DNA from: DATFVJ01 sp963851085
GTDB lineage: Bacteria > Actinomycetota > Actinomycetes > Streptosporangiales > Streptosporangiaceae
Assembly (NCBI GenBank): GCA_963851085.1
Contig: CAWKNX010000001.1
Location: 62,001 to 126,000, forward strand
DNA: 64,000 nucleotides
Direction: 5' to 3'
Shown here: positions 55,265-64,000 of the stretch, piece by piece
Position numbering within the stretch: the stretch's first letter is position 1
Layout of the letters: every line of letters starts with the position of its first letter
Position numbers and translations under genes: made by a program
The notes under the pieces: model-generated
Databases searched by the model: none
Seen by the model: only the letters and a program-made list of their open reading frames with translations
Told to the model about the DNA's origin: nothing

Positions 55265-56012
55265 TCATCCGTTTCCCGCGGCAATCAGCTGCCGCGATCC
55301 TGCGGCGTCTCCGGCTCCTGCGTGTGTCTGCTGCTCCACGCGCGCTCCACCCGGCGGTCGCCCGCAGGGCCGCCTGGCGGCCTGCGCCGTGCTCGCCGCC
55401 AGGTTCGGCGACCGCCACCCGCGCGGGGCGCAGGATCCGGTTGCCCACCTTGTATCCGGGCTGAAGGATCTGCACGCAGGTCGGCTCGCTCACCTCGCTG
55501 GAGAACGAGTGCATCAGCGCCTCGTGCACGTTCGGGTCGAAGGGCTCGCCGCTTCTCGCCGTAGTGCAGCGAGCCCGAGCTTGCCCGACAGCGGCCTCGA
55601 TGGACTCGGCCACGGACTTGAAGCCGCCAGAGAGCTCATCGTGCTCCCTGGCCCGGCCGATGTTGTCCAGGATCGGCAGCAGTTCGGTGAGCACGTTGGC
55701 CAGGGCCTGCTCGCGGACGGCGACCCTGTCCCGCTCCACCCGCTTGCGGTAGTTCGCGTACTCCGCCTGCACGCGCTGCAGATCGGCGGTGCGCTCGGCG
55801 AGTTGCGCGGTGCGTTCGCGCGAGTTGCGCCGCAGCGGCCGCGTCTCCGGTGGCCGCGTGCCGTGGGACATGCCGCCCCTTCTCGCCCGTCCTGGGCCGC
55901 TTCGTCCTGGCGCTCCTTTCCTGCGCGGGCTCGCGCACCTTCCCGGTCACCGGGTCGATGCGCCGCCGGTCACGGATGACCGGCCGCGCATCGGTGTTGT
56001 CACGCGACGTCA

Positions 56013-56013
<1 letters not shown>
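55265..56013 (-). CDS. grpE: GrpE nucleotide exchange factor (several frameshifts)
   Basis: A protein of about 245 residues that frees ADP from DnaK. The N-terminus is MTSRDNTDARPVIRDRRRID. The long coiled-coil QRVQAEYANYRKRVERDR and the core VLTELLPILDNIGRA are in another frame, followed by FDPNVHEALMH and the beta domain QILQPGYKVGNRILRPARVAV. The natural ending (QQTHAGAGDAAGSRQLIAAG) is one more frame over, with TGA at 55265. Breaks lie near 55880, 55560, and 55350. The ATG overlaps the dnaK stop (TGATG). Confidence 0.9.
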
Positions 56014-57892
<1,879 letters not shown>

Positions 57893-57923
57893 GAGCAGTC
57901 CTTAGCTTGATCGTTTGGTGACG

Positions 57924-57996
57924 TTGAGTGGTTCGGGCCCAAGGTTGCCGCGCCACAGCAGCGCTGTGTCAAATCAGTTGAGTCCACCCGGCTCAA
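57924..57996 (-). promoter_or_regulatory. HspR operator region (HAIR-like sites) upstream of dnaK
   Basis: The HAIR consensus is CTTGAGT-N7-ACTCAAG. TTGAGT-N7-GCTCAA at 57978-57996 matches 11 of 12 inner positions. A weaker site, TTGAGT-N7-GCCCAAG, lies at 57924-57943. Both are in the 120 bp before the dnaK ATG, so HspR should repress the operon from here. Promoter hexamers within the block were not assigned. Confidence 0.78.
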
Positions 57997-58038
57997 CCTT
58001 GTAGGGGCAAGTTAAATTCCTGCGATCGGGGGTCGGCG

Positions 58039-58302
58039 GTGTCTGCCACGGGTGCGGTGCCTGGCCCGTCCTCCTGCCTGCCGGTGCGCAAGCCGCCGAA
58101 GCCGGTGAACGGCCACGTCGCGGTGACCGTCTCACCTGACATGCTGCGGAGTCTGCTATGTGTCCCCGACGTCCCGCGCCTGGCGCTGCGGGCCGGCCAG
58201 GTCGATTGGTATGACGCGGTCGTGGCCGCCGGATCGACGGACGCCTCGTCCCAGTTGCCGCCCCCCGCGCAGCAGTTCAGCCCGGCGGACGCCAAGGGGT
58301 GA
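58039..58302 (+). CDS. Small hypothetical protein
   Basis: A GTG-started 87-residue frame with almost every codon ending in G or C, which supports real coding. Part of it (VNGHVAVTVSPDMLRSLLCV, RLALRAGQVDWYDAVVAAG) could fold as one small alpha/beta unit. I do not recognise the family. It is divergent from dnaK across the HAIR sites. A competing reverse frame has poorer codon pattern. Confidence 0.5.
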   Translation: MSATGAVPGPSSCLPVRKPPKPVNGHVAVTVSPDMLRSLLCVPDVPRLALRAGQVDWYDAVVAAGSTDASSQLPPPAQQFSPADAKG

Positions 58303-58368
58303 CACCGCACGGCTGGCAAGCGCAGGGGATGAGCGTCAGCCTGGCTGCCGGGCCCGCGCGTGTCAGGC

Positions 58369-58387
58369 TGTGGCAGCCGTTCGGGAT
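58369..58387 (-). repeat. Dispersed gene-end repeat, copy 6 (reverse)
   Basis: On the minus strand this reads ATCCCGAACGGCTGCCACA, matching 17 of 19. It lies 67 bases after the small hypothetical gene. Confidence 0.78.
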
Positions 58388-58518
58388 AATGCTCGTGACT
58401 CGAATGCGCACGGTGTCAGAGAGCGGCGCGAAGGGTCTCAATGCGCGCCAATAGGGCATTTGTGTCCATGTTCCCGAGAACAGCATGTGTGCTGCCGAGG
58501 TGGCGCATCATGTGCTGA

Positions 58519-59112
58519 ATGGATCTGTCGATCGCCGTGCGGGAAGCGCAGCGCGGCGACGAGGAAGCGTTCCGGCTGCTGTTCCGTGACGTCCAGCCGA
58601 GGTTGCTTCGCTACCTGCGGGCGGTCGTGGCCGACGATGCGGAGGACGTCGCTTCCGAGGCGTGGCTGCAGATCGCGAGGGACATGCGGTCGTTCCGCGG
58701 TGACCTCGACGCCTTCCGCGGCTGGGCCGCGACCATCGCCCGCCATCGCGCGCTCGACCATCTGCGCAGCCGCCGGCGCTGGCCCGCGAGCGCCGTGCCC
58801 GTCGATATGCTCGTCGACCGGCCCGGTGGTGAGGACACAGCGGAGCACGCACTCGACGCTGTTTCCACGGACGCGGCCATCGCGCTGATCGCGAGCCTGC
58901 CGCGAGATCAGGCCGAGGCCGTTCTGCTGCGCGTCGTGGTGGGTCTTGATGCCGAGGCGGCAGGGCGTGTGCTGGGGAAACGCGCCGGCGCGGTCCGCAC
59001 GGCCGCCTACCGCGGCCTGCACAGGCTCGCCAGGCATTTCGAAGAAACCGGCGCGAGTACCGCATTGGGTGTGACGCGTTCGGCCGCCGCGGCGCTGAAG
59101 GATACGAGATGA
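58519..59112 (+). CDS. ECF-family RNA polymerase sigma factor
   Basis: A 197-residue group IV sigma factor. Region 2 reads FRLLFRDVQPRLLRYLRAVV then DVASEAWLQIARD and FRGWAATIARHRALDHLRSR. Region 4 reads LPRDQAEAVLLRVVVGLDAEAAGRVLGKRAGAVRTAAYRGLHRLAR. No extra C-terminal domain is fused. The next gene overlaps its stop by four bases (ATGA) and encodes a single-pass membrane protein, the usual place for an anti-sigma factor. Its target promoters are unknown. Confidence 0.93.
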   Translation: MDLSIAVREAQRGDEEAFRLLFRDVQPRLLRYLRAVVADDAEDVASEAWLQIARDMRSFRGDLDAFRGWAATIARHRALDHLRSRRRWPASAVPVDMLVDRPGGEDTAEHALDAVSTDAAIALIASLPRDQAEAVLLRVVVGLDAEAAGRVLGKRAGAVRTAAYRGLHRLARHFEETGASTALGVTRSAAAALKDTR

Positions 59113-59984
59113 GCGCACGCCGCCCACACCGGATGACCCGGATCGACAGGGCCACAGCCGAGCAGATCCTCGATGGCAACCCCGTTGATCCGCAGGCCGG
59201 ACCCGATGAACTGGTCCGCTTGCTCGCCGCCGCGGCCGCACCTGCCGCGCCGGCCCGGGTCGGCGAGGTCGTCGGCGAGGCGGCGGCCGTGGCCGCTTTC
59301 TCGCGCGCCCATCTCGGATCCGCCGTCCAGCCACGGAGAGACTTGATGATCAAGACCGCGCTCGCGAAGGTCCTGACGATGAAGATCGCCGCCGCCGCCC
59401 TGGCCGCCGTCACCGCCGGCGGCGTATGGGTCGTCACCGGGACGTCCGCGCTGCACAGCCTCGTCGGCAGTGCCGCTCATACCACCGCCTCGGCCGTTTC
59501 CCCTGCGCCTGTCCCGTCCACGCCGATCCCGGCGGCGGCGAAGACCGCGTACGGTATCGCGGCGCTGGCCGGTGCCTGTGAGGCATACCTGGCCGCTGCG
59601 CGGAGTTCCAGTCCGCAGCAGTCGAAGGCGCGGACTGCCATGATCATGCGTGAATTTGGCCCCCTGATCGCTGCCGCTGGCGGCAGTGCAGGAAAAGCGG
59701 ACGCGTATTGCCGCGGCTTCCTGCGCGCGCTGCGCCACCGCTATCCGGCCGGCCTGCCGTCGCACCTGCCGACCAGCCTGCCCGCTGGCCTGCCGATCAG
59801 CCTGCCGACGTCGCTGCCGACCGGACTGCCGACCGCGCTGCCCACGTCACTGCCTACGCCGCCCACGAAACTGCCCACCGTGCTGCCCACTATCGCGTCG
59901 CCCACCGGCCTGCCGATCCCGAGCCCGACGATCCTGCCGGTGCCCCGCGGGTCGGGCCTGCCGATTCCGCATCCCGGCCAGTAA
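59109..59984 (+). CDS. Membrane protein coupled to the ECF sigma, putative anti-sigma, with Leu-Pro repeat tail
   Basis: A 291-residue protein. The cytosolic part of about 95 residues (TAEQILDGNPVDPQAGPDELVRLLAAAA) has no zinc-type HxxxCxxC motif, so it is not a classic ZAS anti-sigma. A single membrane helix lies near residues 95-115 (IAAAALAAVTAGGVWVV). The outer part has two cysteines (GACEAYL, AYCRGFL) and ends in about 75 residues of short repeats LPTSLP, LPTGLP, LPTALP. Translation is coupled to the sigma gene. A regulator of the sigma is the likely role, and the outer domain may sense the cell surface. Confidence 0.82.
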   Translation: MSARRPHRMTRIDRATAEQILDGNPVDPQAGPDELVRLLAAAAAPAAPARVGEVVGEAAAVAAFSRAHLGSAVQPRRDLMIKTALAKVLTMKIAAAALAAVTAGGVWVVTGTSALHSLVGSAAHTTASAVSPAPVPSTPIPAAAKTAYGIAALAGACEAYLAAARSSSPQQSKARTAMIMREFGPLIAAAGGSAGKADAYCRGFLRALRHRYPAGLPSHLPTSLPAGLPISLPTSLPTGLPTALPTSLPTPPTKLPTVLPTIASPTGLPIPSPTILPVPRGSGLPIPHPGQ

Positions 59985-60342
59985 CGGCCGATCGAGGCTC
60001 GGACGGATCGGCCTGGTTCGGGGCCTATGCCGCTCCGTCCGGCTGGAGGTCCCGGCGACAGGGCGCGTGTGCCCCCATGGAGTCCTGTCGCCGGGGCCCC
60101 TTTTCTGTGGATCTCCAATCTGCGGGCCTTTTGTCCGTGGCCGTAGCTGTGTTGTCTGTGGTGTCCTTGCTATGCCGTCTTGCTTGTCGCGTTACGGTGC
60201 GGAGTCATGCGGCCCAGTGAGTCGGCCCGAAGCTACTGCTCGGTAGTATTCGGCCCTGGCGATTTGCCTATGCCTGCAGGAAGATCGGGGAGCGCACGCC
60301 TGCGGGCTGCACTCGCACCCCTACGCCGCAGTGGAGGCCCAT
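59985..60342. other. Intergenic gap with terminator before etfD-like gene
   Basis: A 358-bp gap. Its main feature is the hairpin terminator at 60051-60104. The DNA from 60110 to 60330 probably contains the promoter of the next gene. GTGGAGGCCCAT just before 60343 supplies a ribosome-binding site. Confidence 0.6.
60051..60104 (+). terminator. Intrinsic terminator for the sigma operon
   Basis: CCCGGCGACAGG (60051-60062) pairs perfectly with CCTGTCGCCGGG (60084-60095) across a 21-base loop. GCCCC-TTTT follows at 60101-60104. It lies 67 bases after the stop of the membrane partner gene. Confidence 0.85.
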
Positions 60343-62502
60343 GTGACTCTGCGAATCGTCATCGGCATGACCATGACCGTGATCGCGCTGGCGCTCGCAG
60401 GCTGGCGAGTGCGGTGGCTGTACCGCGTCGCGACCAGCGGCCAGCCCGCCCCTGAGCGCATCGCCGCCGCCAGGCGGCACCCGGCCCGTGACACCGAGGT
60501 CGAGGTCACCGAGGTGCTCGGCCAGCGCAAACTGCTGAAATGGACGGTCCCTGGGCTCGCGCACTTCTTCGTGTTCTGGGGCTTCCTCGTCCTTCTGACG
60601 GTCTACATCGAGGCCTACGGCGCGCTATTCAGTAAGAAATTCGCCATCCCGGGTATCGGCACCTGGCCGGTGGTCGGCTTCCTGCAGGACTTCTTCGCCC
60701 TCGCCGTGCTTGCCGGGATCATCGTCTTCGCCGTCATCAGGATCGTTGATTCGCCTGAGCGGCTCGGCCGCAAGTCACGGTTCACGGGATCGCACCTCAG
60801 CGGCGCGTGGCTGATCCTGGTCATGATCTTTCTAGTGATCTTGACGATGTTCTGGTTCCGCGGCGCTTCGGTGGACGCGGGCAACTTCCCGTTCGACGAC
60901 TGGGCGTTCATGTCACACCTGACAGGGGCGGCGCTGCATCCGCTCGGCGTCGGCGTGAACGACGTGCTGGAGACCACCGGGCTGTTGCTGCACATCGCGG
61001 TCATGTTGGTCTTCCTGGTTATCGTCGTGCGCTCCAAGCACCTGCACATCTTCATCGCGCCGCTGAACGTGCTGTTCGCGCGGCGGCCGAGCGCGCTCGG
61101 CGCGCTCGAGCCGATGCGCAGCAATGGCAAGGTGCTGGACTTCGAGGAGGCGGACCCGGACACCGACGTGTTCGGGCGAGGCAAGATCGAGGACTTCACC
61201 TGGAAGGGTTTCCTCGACATGGGCACCTGCACCGAGTGCGGGCGTTGCCAGTCGCAGTGCCCGGCCTGGAATACGGGCAAGCCGCTCTCACCGAAGATGG
61301 TCATCCTGGACCTGCGGGATCACGCCCTGGCGAAGGCGCCGTACCTGCTCGCGGACTCCGACGAGGCGCGTGAGCAATTGACAGACGCGGTCAAGGCCGA
61401 GGCGGCCAGGCCGCTGGTCGGCACGGAGGCGGAACACGGCGTGATCGACCCGGACGTGCTGTGGTCGTGCACGACCTGTGGTGCCTGCGTCGAGGAGTGC
61501 CCGGTGGATATCGAGCACATCGACCACATCGTGGATATGCGCCGCCACCAGGTGCTCATCGAGTCCAGTTTTCCGCCGGAGGCGTCGACGCTCCTGAAGA
61601 ACCTGGAGAACAAGGGCAACCCGTGGGGTCTGGCTGAGACGGCGCGGGTCGAGTGGATGGAGGGCCTCGACTTCGAGGTGCCCATCGTGGACGGGAAGAT
61701 CGGCGACGACGTCGAGTACCTGTTCTGGGTCGGCTGCGCCGGGGCGCTCGAGGACCGGGCCAAAAAGACCACCAAGGCGGTCGCCGAACTGTTCCACCTC
61801 GCCGGGGTGAAGTTCGCCGTGCTCGGGCCGATGGAGGCGTGCAGCGGTGACCCGGCCCGGCGGATGGGCAACGAGTTCCTGTTCTCCATGCTCGCGCAGC
61901 AGAACATCGAGACGCTCAACGACGCGGGCGTGCGGAAGATCGTCGCAAGCTGCCCGCACTGCTTCAACTCGCTCGCCAAGGAGTATCCGCAGCTTGGCGG
62001 GACGTACGAGGTGATCCATCACACCCAGTTGCTCGCTCGCCTCGTGCAGGAAGGGCGGCTCGTCCCCGCCACTCCGATAGAGGAGAAAATCACCTACCAC
62101 GACCCGTGCTATCTGGGTCGGCACAACAAGGTCTACACGCCGCCGCGGGAGATCATGGCGAACGTGCCTGGCGTCGAGGCGCAGGAGATGCACAGGTGCC
62201 GCGAGCGCGGGTTCTGCTGCGGGGCGGGTGGCGCCCGGATGTGGATGGAAGAGCGGATCGGCAAGCGGATCAACAACGAGCGCATCGACGAGGCGCTCGG
62301 CACCGATCCGGACACGGTGTCCACAGCGTGCCCGTTCTGCCTGGTCATGCTGGGTGACGCGATCAACGAGAAGAAGGGCTCCGGCGCGGCGAAGGAGTCG
62401 CTCGAAGTGGTGGACGTGGCCCAGTTGCTGATGCGCTCGGTCAAGCAGCCCGGCGGGCCGGACGGCGGCCAGCCGACGGGTCAGCCTGACACTGTTTCCT
62501 GA
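60343..62502 (+). CDS. etfD: EtfD-like membrane iron-sulfur reductase (HdrD/NarI-type)
   Basis: A 719-residue protein. Residues 1 to about 260 hold five to six membrane helices with histidines suitable for haem b (GLAHFFVFWGF, LLLHIAVMLVF), as in NarI/HdrE. A ferredoxin-like module with two [4Fe-4S] motifs follows (CTECGRCQSQCP near 300 and CTTCGACVEECP near 385). Two CCG (heterodisulfide reductase) domains come last, including CCGAGGARMW. This is the architecture of mycobacterial EtfD, which takes electrons from ETF during fatty-acid oxidation and passes them to menaquinone. GTG 60343 has GGAGG six bases upstream. No etfA or etfB is nearby. Confidence 0.92.
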   Translation: MTLRIVIGMTMTVIALALAGWRVRWLYRVATSGQPAPERIAAARRHPARDTEVEVTEVLGQRKLLKWTVPGLAHFFVFWGFLVLLTVYIEAYGALFSKKFAIPGIGTWPVVGFLQDFFALAVLAGIIVFAVIRIVDSPERLGRKSRFTGSHLSGAWLILVMIFLVILTMFWFRGASVDAGNFPFDDWAFMSHLTGAALHPLGVGVNDVLETTGLLLHIAVMLVFLVIVVRSKHLHIFIAPLNVLFARRPSALGALEPMRSNGKVLDFEEADPDTDVFGRGKIEDFTWKGFLDMGTCTECGRCQSQCPAWNTGKPLSPKMVILDLRDHALAKAPYLLADSDEAREQLTDAVKAEAARPLVGTEAEHGVIDPDVLWSCTTCGACVEECPVDIEHIDHIVDMRRHQVLIESSFPPEASTLLKNLENKGNPWGLAETARVEWMEGLDFEVPIVDGKIGDDVEYLFWVGCAGALEDRAKKTTKAVAELFHLAGVKFAVLGPMEACSGDPARRMGNEFLFSMLAQQNIETLNDAGVRKIVASCPHCFNSLAKEYPQLGGTYEVIHHTQLLARLVQEGRLVPATPIEEKITYHDPCYLGRHNKVYTPPREIMANVPGVEAQEMHRCRERGFCCGAGGARMWMEERIGKRINNERIDEALGTDPDTVSTACPFCLVMLGDAINEKKGSGAAKESLEVVDVAQLLMRSVKQPGGPDGGQPTGQPDTVS

Positions 62503-63043
62503 TCGCGGAACCTTTCCGCGGACGGCAGCCGGAAAGACTCCGGGATCATGGAAGGCGGAATCTGAGTACTTCTACCGGTCGACCAGGCACGCCTCGACAG
62601 ACTCCTCGCCGAGCACGACCTGTTCAAGGTCGAGACCCCATAACACGGCCTCCGCGAGTCCGGACCCCACAATCGGCCGTGGCAAGCGGAGCGTCCCATC
62701 CGCGAAGCCGTTAAGGACCATGATCCTGAACGGCTGCCGGAGGGTGGCGCCGTGCGTGGCGCAGCGGGGGGTTCCGGGGCGGGCCCCCCGGGTGGGCGGA
62801 GTCTGAACGGCTGCCGCGGGGTGACGCAGCACCGGGCAACGCGCCTCGCGCTTGAGCGTGACCCGGCCGTGCCTGGCCAGCTGAGGCCACTAACCCAACC
62901 CGCCTGCCGTCGCAGTTGCATAGCCGCACGTAGTTGGTCATGACCTGTGACCTTCGGCTCTATGAGCCGCGGGCCTGGCAGAAAGACTGAAAGTAGCGGA
63001 ACTTCGGGGCAGTCCAAGATCCACGGCTGAAAGAAGGTTCGCC
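62503..63043. other. 541-bp gap carrying dispersed repeat copies 7 and 8
   Basis: There is no convincing gene. Two copies of the gene-end repeat lie 82 bases apart: ATCCTGAACGGCTGCCGGA at 62723-62741 and TCTGAACGGCTGCCGCG at 62802-62818. Between them is a GC-rich block with a possible hairpin, GGGGCGGGCCCCCCGGG-like, at 62777-62793. GAAAGAAGG at 63029-63037 is the ribosome-binding site of the next gene. Confidence 0.65.
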
Positions 63044-64000
63044 ATGTTTGGGATAGGCCCGCTCTTGATCATCGTGGTCGTGGCCCTGATCTTCGGTGGC
63101 TTCTACTACTGGGCACGGCGGCAGGGGTTGCTCGCCACCGAACCGGCTGCGGAGGGGAAGCAGGACAAGGGGCGGATTTCGCTGCTGACTGAGGCGGTAG
63201 CGTACGTCGGTGCGATCCTCCTGCTGGCTGGCGGCGCCGCCGCGATCGGCCAGCGATGGAACGCCATCGGCGACTGGGGGCACGTCGGCGTCTTTGCTGG
63301 CGCCGCCGCGTTCTTTCTCCTGGCCGGAATCATGGTGCGCCGGGTGCATGAGCCTGCGATTCAGCGGCTGACCGGGGTCGTGTGGTTCCTTTCCGTAGTC
63401 GGCGTTGCCGGGGCCGCCGGGTTCGCGACGCACGACGTGTACGGGAACAGGGGCGCGGTCACCGTCCTTGCCGTGGGGGTCGCTGTCACCTTCTATTCGG
63501 CGGCCCTGTGGCTGCTGCGCCGGCGCGCACTGCAGAACGCCGCCCTGTTCGCTGGGCTGGTCATCACCATCTGCGGCATCATCGTCACTGCCGCGGGGCG
63601 CGGATCGGCTCCCTCGCTCGCCTTCGCCCTCGCGCTGTGGGGGTTCGGCCTGGCATGGGCGGGGCTCGGGTGGCGACGGTACGTCGAGCCGATCTGGGTG
63701 ACGATGCCCTCCGGTGTCGTCCTGGCCCTTGTCGCGCCGAGCCTTGCGGCCGGGGAGTACGGCTGGGTATACGCCATCGCCATCGCCACGGCCGCCGCGG
63801 CCATGGCCATCAGTGTCCCGCTGCGGAACACGCCGTTGCTCGCCCTGGGCACGCTGGCGATGTTCGGATACGTCACGTCGGTGGTGGTTCAGTACTTCCA
63901 TCGGTCGCTCGGGGTCCCGGCGGCGCTGGCGATCACCGGGGTGCTGATCCTCGGCCTGGCCGTCGTCAGCGCCCGTCTGATGCGTGCGACGCGTCCGCCG
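63044..64000 (+). CDS. Polytopic membrane protein (cut by window end)
   Basis: The frame opens at ATG 63044, after GAAGG, and remains open for 319 codons to the edge of the window. It starts MFGIGPLLIIVVVALIFGG, with one helix, followed by a short charged loop (EGKQDKGRIS) and then at least nine further hydrophobic helices of the type YVGAILLLAGGAAAIGQRW. The helix pattern and the N-terminal anchor resemble DUF2157/DUF2339-type membrane proteins, but I cannot name the family. The C-terminus is missing from the window. Confidence 0.75.
   Translation, partial: MFGIGPLLIIVVVALIFGGFYYWARRQGLLATEPAAEGKQDKGRISLLTEAVAYVGAILLLAGGAAAIGQRWNAIGDWGHVGVFAGAAAFFLLAGIMVRRVHEPAIQRLTGVVWFLSVVGVAGAAGFATHDVYGNRGAVTVLAVGVAVTFYSAALWLLRRRALQNAALFAGLVITICGIIVTAAGRGSAPSLAFALALWGFGLAWAGLGWRRYVEPIWVTMPSGVVLALVAPSLAAGEYGWVYAIAIATAAAAMAISVPLRNTPLLALGTLAMFGYVTSVVVQYFHRSLGVPAALAITGVLILGLAVVSARLMRATRPP

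Overview
This is a 64-kb stretch of high-GC chromosome from an actinomycete. The evidence is frequent GTG and TTG starts, codons almost always ending in G or C, a dnaK-grpE-dnaJ-hspR-clpB heat-shock operon with HspR (HAIR-like) operators, a CsoR copper regulator with its own operator, a MarR/MFS efflux pair and an EtfD-type iron-sulfur reductase. I cannot fix the genus. No tRNA, rRNA, CRISPR array, prophage or insertion sequence was seen.

Layout. 0-4 kb: the end of an oxidoreductase-like gene, then a small operon for a type III polyketide synthase, an acyl-CoA dehydrogenase homologue and a methyltransferase. 4-12 kb: a divergent MarR/MFS pair, two glycoside-active enzymes (GH65 and GH1) and a diiron ferritin-like protein. 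12-18 kb: metal and ion transport (a CDF exporter, an APC permease with a fused OB-fold tail, and an atypical NRAMP transporter behind a structured leader that resembles a magnesium M-box). 18-24 kb: a secreted beta-helix protein, an alpha-methylacyl-CoA racemase, and a four-gene membrane redox operon (small anchored protein, ferric-reductase-like cytochrome, NuoF-like protein, ferredoxin) divergent from a two-component system. 26-34 kb: PhzF, CsoR, a lipoprotein, HIT, an NrtR-like regulator, an aminotransferase and a Smr protein, separated by repeat-rich DNA. 35-50 kb: housekeeping genes (murA, purB, purD, purA, fba, pyrE) with remnants of LtrA and SDR genes. 48-58 kb: a NYN-domain protein, a helical-repeat protein and the heat-shock operon. 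58-64 kb: an ECF sigma factor with a membrane partner, EtfD and a polytopic membrane protein cut by the window end.

Two cross-cutting observations matter most. First, nearly every gene from about 35.2 to 57.7 kb is broken by single-base frameshifts, although many are normally indispensable (dnaK, purA, fba). The flanks are clean. This looks like consensus error rather than gene decay. I therefore give joined spans for these genes and state where the frame changes. Second, the intergenic DNA carries its own repeat families: a 19-base element present eight times, always just beyond a gene end; a long perfect inverted repeat present twice; and a 160-bp tandem array.

The most interesting candidate systems are the NRAMP gene with its M-box-like leader and non-canonical metal-site motifs, the cytochrome/NuoF/ferredoxin operon, and the dispersed gene-end repeat.
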